56,492 nt of DNA from an uncultured beta proteobacterium (GTDB taxonomy: Bacteria > Pseudomonadota > Gammaproteobacteria > Burkholderiales > Burkholderiaceae_C), in NCBI GenBank assembly GCA_903914175.1, contig CAIWNX010000001.1, positions 1 through 56,492 on the forward strand, in the 5' to 3' direction. Made by a program: the position numbers and the translations under genes. Position 1 is the first letter of the stretch, and each line of letters starts with the position of its first letter. Shown here piece by piece: positions 9,820 through 18,231 of the stretch. The notes below the pieces were generated by a model. The model was not told the DNA's origin. It ran no database searches and was given only the letters and a program-made list of their open reading frames with translations.

Positions 9820-10425
9820 ATGGATGACCGGCACCTGATCGAGGAGAAGCGCTCCGGCCAGGAGCTGTTCAAGGGGCGGTTTTTGCATGCCTTTCGCGAC
9901 ACGGTGCGTCTGCCCGATGGCGCCAGCGCCAGCCGTGAATATCTGGTGCACCCCGGTGCCGTCATGATCGTGCCGCTGCTGGCAGACGCCGACGGCGCGT
10001 TGCGTGTGGTGCTGGAGCGTCAATTTCGCTATCCCTTGGGTCAGGTGATGATTGAGTTTCCGGCCGGCAAGCGTGACCCCGGAGAAAACCTGCAACGCTG
10101 CGCGCAGCGTGAATTGCAAGAGGAAACCGGCTACCGTGCAGCGGCCTGGGCACGCGCTGGTGTTCTGCATCCGTCGATCTCCTATTCAACCGAATTCATC
10201 GAGGTCTGGTTTGCACGCGATCTGACGGCGGGTGTGCCCCGGCTCGACCCCGGCGAGTTCCTCGATGTCTTCAGCGCGACGCCGTCGCAGTTGTTGCAAT
10301 GGTGCTGCGATGGCACGGTGACCGACGGCAAGACCCTGGCGGCAGCGCTGTGGTTGCAAAACGTTTTGTCTGGCGCCTGGTCGTTAAGCTGGCAGGAAAC
10401 ATTGGCCTCTGATATCGCTGGATAA
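9820..10425 (+). CDS. NUDIX hydrolase, ADP-ribose pyrophosphatase-like
   Basis: The product probably hydrolyses ADP-ribose or a related nucleoside diphosphate sugar. The NUDIX box is complete: GKRDPGENLQRCAQRELQEETGYRA (residues about 84-108; GX5EX7REUXEEXGU pattern with RELQEETG). The upstream HPGAVMIVPLL and FRYPLGQVMIEFPAG segments resemble the NudF/ADPRase subfamily, which removes ADP-ribose. Length is 201 residues. It lies between nuoN and a DUF1178 gene. I did not see the short DUF2818 gene often found after nuoN in related bacteria. The start at 9820 fits the family, but no clear ribosome-binding site is present. Confidence 0.88.
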   Translation: MDDRHLIEEKRSGQELFKGRFLHAFRDTVRLPDGASASREYLVHPGAVMIVPLLADADGALRVVLERQFRYPLGQVMIEFPAGKRDPGENLQRCAQRELQEETGYRAAAWARAGVLHPSISYSTEFIEVWFARDLTAGVPRLDPGEFLDVFSATPSQLLQWCCDGTVTDGKTLAAALWLQNVLSGAWSLSWQETLASDIAG

Positions 10426-10432
10426 TGGCGCC

Positions 10433-10885
10433 ATGAAAGTCCTTGATCTTCAATGCGGGCATCAGCATCTGTTTGAAGGCTGGTTTGCGAGCGAAGAGGA
10501 TTTTCAGGAGCAGCAGCAGCGCGCCATGATCGAGTGCCCGCTGTGCGGCGATGCCTCCATCTCCAAGCGCCTGAGTGCACCGCGCCTGAACCTGGGCGCA
10601 GCCCGCAACGAGCCCGCACCTGCGGCGCAGGAGCCGCCTTCCAACATTGTCACCGAACAAGCCCTGCAAGCGGCATGGCTGACTGTCGCGCGCCGAATAC
10701 TGGCCGACACCGATGATGTGGGAACCGGCTTCGCCGAAGAGGCGCGCAAGATTCACTACGGCGAGGTCCCGCAGCGCGGTATCCGCGGGCGTGCCACGCC
10801 CGAGCAAGCCGACGCACTGATCGAGGAAGGCATTGGCGTGCTGCAACTGGCGCTACCCGACGCACTCAAGGAACGACTGCAGTGA
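10433..10885 (+). CDS. DUF1178 family protein
   Basis: This is a 150-residue conserved protein of unknown function. The N-terminus MKVLDLQCGHQHLFEGWFAS followed by IECPLCGDASISKRLSAPRLN is typical of DUF1178. The Cys-Gly-His and CPLCG elements suggest a small zinc-ribbon-like fold. The middle (residues about 60-80) is Pro/Ala-rich and the C-terminal half is helical with the conserved EEARKIHYGE segment. The ATG lies 8 bp after the NUDIX stop, so the two genes are probably cotranscribed, as in many Burkholderiales. No function can be assigned from the sequence. Confidence 0.85.
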   Translation: MKVLDLQCGHQHLFEGWFASEEDFQEQQQRAMIECPLCGDASISKRLSAPRLNLGAARNEPAPAAQEPPSNIVTEQALQAAWLTVARRILADTDDVGTGFAEEARKIHYGEVPQRGIRGRATPEQADALIEEGIGVLQLALPDALKERLQ

Positions 10886-10928
10886 AGGCATAGTTTGTAT
10901 TTGGAAGACAGGCAGCGCAGGAGCAAAA

Positions 10929-13900
10929 ATGATGAACAACCCGATAAGCGAATTGCTTGATTATTTGAACGAGCACGCCGCTGCAGCTGCGGACCGGCAG
11001 GCCGGTTTCATGGCTGCCTATTTCGAGAGCACCGAGCCGCAAGAGATTTCAGCCCGCGGCGCGGCCATGCTGTATGCGATTGCCAATGCCCACTGGCGTT
11101 TGCTCGATACGCCGCGCGCACCGCACAGCGCCGGCGTGCGCGTATTCAATCCAACACTGGCCGAGGACGGTTTTGTCAGTGAACACACGGTCGTGCAGAT
11201 CGTGCATGAGGACATGCCGTTCCTGGTTGATTCGGTCACCATGGCCATCAATCGCAGCAACTGCACCGCGCACTGGATCGTGCACCCATTGATGCGGGTC
11301 GGGCGTGATGCCCAGGGGCACATCGCCAGTGCCAGCAGCGCCGCGAGCGCTGATAACAAGGAGCCGGTTGAGTCCCTGATCCTGGTCGAATGCGACCGCA
11401 TCGTCGCGGCGGCGCAGCGTCAAGCGCTGGCAGATGAACTCAGCCGCGTCCTGAGCGACGTGCGCGCTGCCGTGCAGGACTGGTCGGCCATGTCGGCACG
11501 TGTTCAGAGCGCCATCAGTGCGGCCACTACCGATTCCCGCTTCTCGCCGCAAGACCTGCAGGAAGGCGTGGACTTTCTGCATTGGCTGAAGGAGCGGCAC
11601 TTCACTTTCCTGGGTGCGCGCGAATACGACCTGCAGCGCGATGGCGCGCAGATCAGCCTGATCGCGCGACCTGATTCGGGCCTGGGCATCCTGCGCGGAG
11701 CGGTACAGACCAGCGAAACCCGGCTGCCGCCCGAAGCCGTCGCCCTGATGGAATCAAAAGAACTGGTGCTGGTGACCAAGGCCATGACGCGCGCCACCGT
11801 GCACCGCCCGGCCTGGCTCGACTACATCGGCGTCAAGCGTTTCGACGCGAGTGGCCAGGTTGTCGGTGAAGTGCGCTTTCTGGGCCTCTACACCTCCACT
11901 GCTTATTCGGCGCCGGTCAGTGAAATTCCGCGCGTGCGCCAGCGCACCGCGCAGGTCATGGCCAGCGCCGGCGTCGTGCCCGAGAGCCACGCGGCCAAAG
12001 CGCTGCAGGCGATCCTGGACGCTTACCCGCGCGACGAACTGTTCCAGATCGATGCCGCCACACTGGGTGAGCACGCCATCGGCATCCTGCGCCTGCAGGA
12101 GCGTCAGCGCACACGGGTCTTCCTGCGGCGCGATCCTTTTGGTCGTTTCATTTCGGCCCAGGTGTTTGTTCCGCGCGAGCGCTTCAACACCGAATTGCGT
12201 GTGCGCATCGGCAACGAGCTGATGGCAGCGCTGGACGGCCAGTCGATTGAATTCACCCCGACGCTGACCGACAGCCCGCAGGCCCGTATTCACTACCTGG
12301 TGCGTGCACGCACCACGGCGCCGCAAATTGTCAACCTGGGCGCGCTCGAAGCGCGGGTTGCCAAACTGGCGCAGCGCTGGGAGGACGACTGCAACGCTGA
12401 ACTACTGCGCGCCCATGGCGAAGGCCCGGGTCTGCTGCTGGCGCACCGCTTTGCCAACGACTTCCCGACCGCTTATCGCGAGGATTTTTCTGCCGCTGAA
12501 GGCGCCGAAGACGTCGATTTGTTGGCAGCCTTGACGCCGGCCGCGCCACTGGCGGTCAAGCTGTATCGGCCAATCGATGCCAGTGCCGGCCTGCTGCGCT
12601 TCAAGATCTACAACACGGCCAAGGTGACGCTGTCGGATTCGCTGCCGGTGCTCGAACGCATGGGTGCGCGCGTGCTCGATGAGCACCCCTACCATATCGG
12701 TTCCGGCGAGACGGCGCTGTGGATTCACGACCTCGGCCTGCAGTTGCCCGCCGGCACTGATCTGGCCAGCATCAAGGCGCGCTTTGAGGCCCTGTTCTGC
12801 CAGGCCTGGCGTGGCGAGGTCGAGAGCGATGACCTCAACAAGTTGGTGCTGGGCAGCACGCTGGACGCGCGCGCCATCTGCGTGCTGCGTGCTTACACAC
12901 GCTACTTCAAGCAACTCGGTTTTGGCTTCAGCCAGAACTACATCGAAGCCACCCTGAACAAAAATCCGGCCATTGCCCAGGCCATTATCGAGTTGTTCAA
13001 GGCCCGCTTTGACCCGGCGCTTGTCGCGGCCAGCAAGGAAAGTCAAGCGCACTGGGCCAAGCAGATTGAAACCGATCTCAGCGTTGTTGCCAGTCTGGAC
13101 GAAGACCGTATCCTGCGTCAGTTCTACGCTGCCGTGATGGCCACGCTGCGCACCAATGTCTGGCAGGAAGCGGCCAGTGGCGCGCACAAGCCGTATTTGA
13201 GTTTCAAGCTCAACCCGCGTGAGATGCCGGGTGTGCCCGAACCCAAGCCCTTGTTCGAGATCTGGGTCTACTCACCGCGTGTTGAAGGCATTCATTTGCG
13301 CAACGGCAAGGTCGCGCGCGGCGGCATCCGCTGGTCGGACCGGCGCGAGGATTTCCGCACCGAAATTCTGGGGCTGGTCAAGGCCCAGCATGTCAAGAAC
13401 ACCGTCATCGTTCCGGTCGGCTCCAAGGGCGGTTTCGTGCTCAAGAATGCGCCGCCATCCAGCGAGCGTGAGGCCTACGCTGCCGAAGGCGTGGCCTGCT
13501 ACAAACTGTTCCTGGCAGGTCTGCTTGACCTGACCGACAACCTGGTCAAGGGCGCGGTGGTGCCGCCGCCCAGCGTCGTGCGTCACGATGGCGATGACCC
13601 CTACCTGGTGGTGGCGGCCGACAAGGGCACGGCGACTTTCTCTGACATCGCCAACAGTGTTTCGGCCGACTACGGTTTCTGGCTCGGTGATGCCTTCGCC
13701 TCGGGCGGCTCGGTCGGCTACGACCACAAGAAGATGGGCATCACGGCGCGTGGCGCCTGGGAGTCGGCCAAGCGGCATTTCCGCGCCCGCTCGCTCAACA
13801 TCCAGAGCACCGACTTCACGGTAGTCGGCATTGGCGACATGTCAGGCGACGTCTTTGGCAACGGCATGCTGCTGTCCGAACACATTGAACTGGTGGCGGC

Positions 13901-15683
13901 GTTCGACCACCGCCACATCTTCATCGATCCCAGCCCCGATGTGGCGCGTTCGTACGCCGAGCGCAAGCGTCTTTTCGCACTGCCGCGTTCAAGTTGGGAC
14001 GACTACGACAAGAGCTTGATTTCCAAAGGCGGCGGCATTTACCCGCGCGGCGCCAAATCGATCAGATTGAGCGACGAGGCGCGCGCCGCACTGGGCATAG
14101 CGGTCACGGAGTTGACACCGGTGGAACTGCTGCGGGCCATCCTGCTGGCGCCGGTCGATCTGCTCTACAACGGCGGCATCGGCACCTACGTCAAGGCCAG
14201 CTTTGAGAGCCATGCCCAGGTGGGCGACAAGGCCAGTGATGCTTTCCGTGTCAACGGCAACGAGTTGTGCTGCAAGGTGGTGGTCGAAGGCGGTAACCTG
14301 GGCTGCACGCAGAACGGGCGCATCGAGTTTGCGCAAAAGGGCGGCCTGATCTACAGCGACGCCATCGACAACTCGGCCGGTGTCGATTGCTCGGATCATG
14401 AAGTCAACATCAAGATCCTGCTCGGCAGCGTGGTTGAGGCCGGTGACCTGACACTCAAGCAGCGCAACGATGTGCTGGCTTCGATGACCGACGAAGTCGG
14501 CCTGCTGGTGCTGACCGATAACTACTACCAGACGCAGGCGCTCGACATTGCCGACCACCGTGCGCGTTACCTGCTCGATGGCCAGCAGCGCCTGTTGCAG
14601 TGGCTCGAGCGCCAGGGCCGGCTCAATCGCGCCATTGAATTTCTGCCCACCGACGACGAGATCGCCAGGCGGCGCGCGCGCAAGACCGGCTTGAGCGCAC
14701 CCGAGAGTGGGGTGTTGCTGGCCTACGCCAAGATGTCGATTTATGACGATCTGTTGTTGAGCAATCTGCCCGACGACCCCTACTTCAATCGCGTCCTCAA
14801 GGCCTATTTCCCGAAGCTGCTGAGCGAGAAGTTTGGCGCTGCGATTGCCGCGCATCCGCTCAAGCGTGAGATCATCGCCACCTACCTGACCAACACCGTG
14901 GTCAATCGCGCAGGTGCCACCTTTGTCAACTTCATCGCGTCCGAATCTGGCGCGACGGCGGCTGACGTGATCCGCGCCTTCACGCTGGCGCGCGAGATCT
15001 TTGGCCTGGAGCCCTTGTGGGACCAGATCGATGCGCTCGATTACCGGGTTGACGCCACACTGCAGCTCGACCTGCTGGCCAGGCTGATCGCCATCGCCCA
15101 GCGTGCCTCGCGCTGGATGCTGCGCGTGCGGGCCCAGGGCAGCGACCTGCCGACGCTGATCAAACTTTACCAACCGGCTGCGCTGGAGTTGCGCGCGCAT
15201 CTGGCCGATTGGCTGCCCGCAAGTGCCAACGCGCACTGGCAAGAGGCGAGTGATGCGCTGGTGCAGGCCGGCGTTGCGCCAGCACTGGCGCAAAGCCTGA
15301 CAGCGCTGGAATTCATTTTCCCGGCGCTCGATCTGGTCGATCTGGCGCAGCAGGCGGGTACCGGTCTGGAGCAGGCGGCGCGCGCTTATTTCGGGGTCGA
15401 TGCGGCACTCGATCTGCCGGGCTGGCGTGGCCAGATCAATCGACTGCCGACCGATACGCTGTGGCAAACGCAAGCGCGCGGTAGCGCGCGTGACGATGTC
15501 TATTCAATTGCCGGCCAGATCACGCGTGGCCTGTTGTCACGCCAGGAAGAACTCGCCGTCTGGCGTGCGCAGCATGCACCGGCGATCGAACGTCTGTGCC
15601 GCTTGCTCGCTGACATCAGCACGCAAGGCGCCGATCTGGCACCGGTCTCAGTGGCGCTGCGCGAGTTGCGGCATTTGGCCTGA
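10929..15683 (+). CDS. gdhB: NAD-dependent glutamate dehydrogenase, large (180 kDa) class
   Basis: This enzyme oxidatively deaminates glutamate to 2-oxoglutarate with NAD+, mainly for amino-acid catabolism. The 1584-residue length fits the very large bacterial NAD-GDH class. The long N-terminal region carries ACT-like regulatory segments (HEDMPFLVDSVTMAINRSN near residue 92). The catalytic part shows RNGKVARGGIRWSDRREDFRTE, the lysine-containing KAQHVKNTVIVPVGSKGGFVL and IGDMSGDVFGNGMLLS, then the C-terminal helical domain. The start at 10929 is chosen for AGGAG about 5 bp upstream; ATGATG gives Met-Met. An in-frame extension to 10833 is unlikely because it overlaps the previous gene. Confidence 0.95.
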   Translation: MMNNPISELLDYLNEHAAAAADRQAGFMAAYFESTEPQEISARGAAMLYAIANAHWRLLDTPRAPHSAGVRVFNPTLAEDGFVSEHTVVQIVHEDMPFLVDSVTMAINRSNCTAHWIVHPLMRVGRDAQGHIASASSAASADNKEPVESLILVECDRIVAAAQRQALADELSRVLSDVRAAVQDWSAMSARVQSAISAATTDSRFSPQDLQEGVDFLHWLKERHFTFLGAREYDLQRDGAQISLIARPDSGLGILRGAVQTSETRLPPEAVALMESKELVLVTKAMTRATVHRPAWLDYIGVKRFDASGQVVGEVRFLGLYTSTAYSAPVSEIPRVRQRTAQVMASAGVVPESHAAKALQAILDAYPRDELFQIDAATLGEHAIGILRLQERQRTRVFLRRDPFGRFISAQVFVPRERFNTELRVRIGNELMAALDGQSIEFTPTLTDSPQARIHYLVRARTTAPQIVNLGALEARVAKLAQRWEDDCNAELLRAHGEGPGLLLAHRFANDFPTAYREDFSAAEGAEDVDLLAALTPAAPLAVKLYRPIDASAGLLRFKIYNTAKVTLSDSLPVLERMGARVLDEHPYHIGSGETALWIHDLGLQLPAGTDLASIKARFEALFCQAWRGEVESDDLNKLVLGSTLDARAICVLRAYTRYFKQLGFGFSQNYIEATLNKNPAIAQAIIELFKARFDPALVAASKESQAHWAKQIETDLSVVASLDEDRILRQFYAAVMATLRTNVWQEAASGAHKPYLSFKLNPREMPGVPEPKPLFEIWVYSPRVEGIHLRNGKVARGGIRWSDRREDFRTEILGLVKAQHVKNTVIVPVGSKGGFVLKNAPPSSEREAYAAEGVACYKLFLAGLLDLTDNLVKGAVVPPPSVVRHDGDDPYLVVAADKGTATFSDIANSVSADYGFWLGDAFASGGSVGYDHKKMGITARGAWESAKRHFRARSLNIQSTDFTVVGIGDMSGDVFGNGMLLSEHIELVAAFDHRHIFIDPSPDVARSYAERKRLFALPRSSWDDYDKSLISKGGGIYPRGAKSIRLSDEARAALGIAVTELTPVELLRAILLAPVDLLYNGGIGTYVKASFESHAQVGDKASDAFRVNGNELCCKVVVEGGNLGCTQNGRIEFAQKGGLIYSDAIDNSAGVDCSDHEVNIKILLGSVVEAGDLTLKQRNDVLASMTDEVGLLVLTDNYYQTQALDIADHRARYLLDGQQRLLQWLERQGRLNRAIEFLPTDDEIARRRARKTGLSAPESGVLLAYAKMSIYDDLLLSNLPDDPYFNRVLKAYFPKLLSEKFGAAIAAHPLKREIIATYLTNTVVNRAGATFVNFIASESGATAADVIRAFTLAREIFGLEPLWDQIDALDYRVDATLQLDLLARLIAIAQRASRWMLRVRAQGSDLPTLIKLYQPAALELRAHLADWLPASANAHWQEASDALVQAGVAPALAQSLTALEFIFPALDLVDLAQQAGTGLEQAARAYFGVDAALDLPGWRGQINRLPTDTLWQTQARGSARDDVYSIAGQITRGLLSRQEELAVWRAQHAPAIERLCRLLADISTQGADLAPVSVALRELRHLA

Positions 15684-15723
15684 GACGGGAGTACTCCAGC
15701 AGCCGTTGTTTGGCCTCTCATTT

Positions 15724-15795
15724 TTGTCATCCCGGACCTGATCCGGGATCCATGCCTTCTGCACCATGGATTGCGGGTCAAGCCCGCAATGACGA
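15724..15795. repeat. paired palindromic (REP-like) repeat, locus 1
   Basis: Two inverted copies of a ~31-bp palindromic unit lie between gdhB and the convergent ABC exporter gene. The forward copy at 15724-15754 holds the CCCGGA...TCCGGG hairpin. The reverse copy at 15765-15795 holds a perfect 8-bp stem, ATTGCGGG-TCAAG-CCCGCAAT (15770-15790). Related copies occur at 19681-19748 and 22613-22643. The position between two convergent stops suits a transcription-end or mRNA-stabilising role, but no T-tract is present. Confidence 0.8.
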
Positions 15796-15808
15796 TTCCC
15801 TGGTCCCC

Positions 15809-17590
15809 TCAAGCATTGAACTGCAGCGCCGCCAGCCCTGCATAGACACCGCCGCGCGCCACCAACTCGGCGTGCGTGCCTTGTTCCACCAGCTGGCCAT
15901 GGTCGAGCACGACGATCAGATCGGCTTTCTGCACCGTGGCCAGGCGGTGCGCGATGACCAGTGTGGTGCGGCCGCGCATGGCGGACTCAAGCGCTGCCTG
16001 CACCATGCGCTCGCTCTCGGCGTCCAGCGCGCTGGTGGCTTCATCCAGCAGCAACAGCGGCGGGTTCTTCAGCATGGCGCGCGCAATCGCAATGCGTTGG
16101 CGCTGCCCGCCTGACAGGCGCACGCCGCGCTCACCGAGGAAGGTGTCGTAGCCCTCGGGCAGTGCGCGGATGAACTCGTCGGCAAAAGCGGCCAGTGCGG
16201 CAGCCTTGACCTCTTCGACGCTGGCATCGGGTTTGCCGTAGCGAATGTTTTCCAGCGCGCTGCTGGAGAAGATCACCGCGTCCTGCGGCACGATACCGAT
16301 GCGTTGGCGCAGGTCGTGCAGCGCCATGTCGCGTGTCGCCACACCGTCGAGCACGATGCGCCCGGATGCCGGATCGTAAAAGCGCAACAGCAGTTGAAAC
16401 ACCGTGCTTTTTCCCGCGCCGCTGGGCCCGACCAGGGCCACCGTCTGGCCCGGTTGCACCGCCAGTGAAAACTGTCGTAGCGCCGCCTGCTTCGGGCGCG
16501 ACGGGTAATGAAAGACGATGTCTTCAAAGCGTATCGCACTGCCGGCAACTGGCAAGGGTGCTGCCACTGGATTTTCCGGTGATGCAATCGGTGAGCGGCT
16601 GCCCAGCAACTCCATCAATCGCTCGGTGGCACCGGCGGCGCGCAACAGGTCGCCATAAACCTCGCCCAGGATGGCAAAGGCGCTGGCCAGGATGATCACG
16701 TACATGACCGTCTGCCCCAGGTCGCCGGCGCTGATGCGCCCGGCCATCACCGCCTGTGTGCCCTGGTACAGGCCCCAGAGCAGGGCCGCGGATGTGGCGA
16801 TGATGATGAAGGCGACCAGCACCGAGCGGGCCCGGGTGCGGCGCACGGCGGTGTTGAAGGCGTCATCGGTGGAGGCAGTGAAGCGTTGCGCTTCGCGCGC
16901 TTGGGCGGTGTAGCTCTGCACCACCGGAATGGCGTTGAGCACCTCGGCGGCAATCGCGCTGGAGTCGGCGATCCGGTCCTGGCTGGCACGCGAGAGTTTG
17001 CGCACGCGCCGACCAAACCAGAGCGCCGGCACCACCACCAGCACCAGGATCGCGAGCACCTGGAACATGACATAGGGATTGGTCCAAATCAGCATCGCCA
17101 GCGCGCCAATGCCCATCACCGAATTGCGCAGACCCATCGACAGCGAGGAGCCCACCACCGTCTGTACCAGCGTGGTATCGGCGGAAAGGCGCGACAGCAC
17201 TTCGCCGGTCTGCGTGGTCTCAAAGAACTCTGGGCTTTGTTGCAGCACATGGGCATAGACGGCATTGCGCACATCGGCCGTGACGCGCTCGCCGAGCCAG
17301 CTCACCATGTAAAAACGCGCTGCGGAAAACAGGCCGAGCGCCACTGCCACGGCAAACAACGCGACGAAGTGCTCACGCAGCGCCATGACCTGCGCGCCTT
17401 TGTCGCTCTGTACCAGACCGCCGTCGATCAGGCTGCGCAGCGCCACTGGAAACGCCAGCGTCGCCAGCGCCGCCAGCACCAGAAAGAGCAGTGCCAGCGC
17501 GATGCGGCCGCGGTAGGGTCGCAGAAAAGGCGTCAGCCCGGACAGCGAGCGTGGCGAGGCTGGGGCGGCAGTGGATTTGGCATCAGGCAT
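15809..17590 (-). CDS. ABC exporter, fused membrane and ATPase domains (MsbA-like)
   Basis: This is a half-size ABC exporter of about 594 residues that would work as a homodimer in the inner membrane. The N-terminal half has six membrane helices. The C-terminal half is the nucleotide-binding domain with Walker A GPSGAGKST, signature LSGGQRQR and Walker B LLLLDEATSALD. The substrate is unknown; relatives are annotated as multidrug or lipid exporters. The start at 17590 (MPDAKSTAAP) is chosen because longer versions would cross the promoter region of the divergent marR gene. The gene ends next to a palindromic repeat. It is divergent from the MarR-emrAB cluster and could share its regulator. 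Confidence 0.9.
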   Translation of the reverse strand: MPDAKSTAAPASPRSLSGLTPFLRPYRGRIALALLFLVLAALATLAFPVALRSLIDGGLVQSDKGAQVMALREHFVALFAVAVALGLFSAARFYMVSWLGERVTADVRNAVYAHVLQQSPEFFETTQTGEVLSRLSADTTLVQTVVGSSLSMGLRNSVMGIGALAMLIWTNPYVMFQVLAILVLVVVPALWFGRRVRKLSRASQDRIADSSAIAAEVLNAIPVVQSYTAQAREAQRFTASTDDAFNTAVRRTRARSVLVAFIIIATSAALLWGLYQGTQAVMAGRISAGDLGQTVMYVIILASAFAILGEVYGDLLRAAGATERLMELLGSRSPIASPENPVAAPLPVAGSAIRFEDIVFHYPSRPKQAALRQFSLAVQPGQTVALVGPSGAGKSTVFQLLLRFYDPASGRIVLDGVATRDMALHDLRQRIGIVPQDAVIFSSSALENIRYGKPDASVEEVKAAALAAFADEFIRALPEGYDTFLGERGVRLSGGQRQRIAIARAMLKNPPLLLLDEATSALDAESERMVQAALESAMRGRTTLVIAHRLATVQKADLIVVLDHGQLVEQGTHAELVARGGVYAGLAALQFNA

Positions 17591-17643
17591 GAGCCGGAGT
17601 GTAGCCAAAAGCCAAGAAAATTGTTGCCGTACCAAACAAAGCC

Positions 17644-17676
17644 TTGACATTAATTGCCTAAGCAAATAATATTTGC
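17644..17676 (+). promoter_or_regulatory. marR promoter with palindromic operator over the -10
   Basis: TTGACA (17644-17649) is followed after 17 bp by TAATAT (17667-17672), a good sigma-70 promoter. A perfect odd palindrome, GCAAATAATATTTGC (17662-17676), covers the -10 box, and a further TTGC half-site lies at 17654-17657. This is the arrangement expected for MarR autorepression. Transcription would start only a few bases before the ATG at 17683. Confidence 0.7.
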
Positions 17677-17682
17677 CTCCTT

Positions 17683-18231
17683 ATGCCCAAAGTCAGCCAA
17701 ACACCCCTACCGCCGCCGACGAAGGTGCCGACTGCTGCCGTGTTCTACCGCGCTGAAAGCTACCGACCCGAAGACAGCATTGGCTACCTGATGCGGATCG
17801 TGCTGTCGGGACTGGCGCACGAGATTGAGCGTCAGCTTGAACCGAGTGACTTGACCAACGCACAGTGGCTGCCCTTGCTCAAACTGCACATGGGCGATGG
17901 CGGCACGGTCGCCGAGTTGGCGCGTGGCTGCCGGCTCGATGCCGGCGCCATGACACGACTGCTTGATCGTCTGGAAGCCAAGGGCCTGTGCCGGCGCGTG
18001 CGGTCCGTGGCGGACCGGCGTGTTGTCAACATCGAACTGACCGACGAGGGACGCTCGGCTGCCGTCGATATTCCGGCTCTGCTCAGTGGCGTCCAGAACG
18101 CCTGTCTGGCCGGTTTTTCGGCTGAAGAATTTGAAACCCTGAAAAGCTTTTTGCGCCGCATGGTCGCCAATGCGCCAACCAAATTGGCATCCACATCCCC
18201 CTTGATTCCAGGAGGCCCGAATGAGGCTTGA
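17683..18231 (+). CDS. MarR family transcriptional regulator of efflux operon
   Basis: This is a winged-helix repressor of the MarR family (182 residues). After a Pro-rich N-terminus of ~30 residues come the dimerisation helices. The DNA-binding domain follows, with TVAELARGCRLDAGAMTRLLDRLEAKGLCRR as recognition region (around residues 79-108) and the wing VRSVADRRVVNIELTDEG containing the conserved D-R-R. Its stop overlaps the start of the outer-membrane efflux gene. It therefore heads an emrRAB-like operon with nodT, emrA and emrB, and probably represses it until a phenolic or lipophilic ligand binds. If 17683 is the start, the message is nearly leaderless. Confidence 0.9.
   Translation: MPKVSQTPLPPPTKVPTAAVFYRAESYRPEDSIGYLMRIVLSGLAHEIERQLEPSDLTNAQWLPLLKLHMGDGGTVAELARGCRLDAGAMTRLLDRLEAKGLCRRVRSVADRRVVNIELTDEGRSAAVDIPALLSGVQNACLAGFSAEEFETLKSFLRRMVANAPTKLASTSPLIPGGPNEA

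Noticed and set aside
13989-15473. Long minus-strand frame inside the glutamate dehydrogenase gene
   Set aside because: This is a typical shadow frame of a GC-rich gene: low-complexity Gln/Arg composition, and it is antisense to a conserved catalytic protein.
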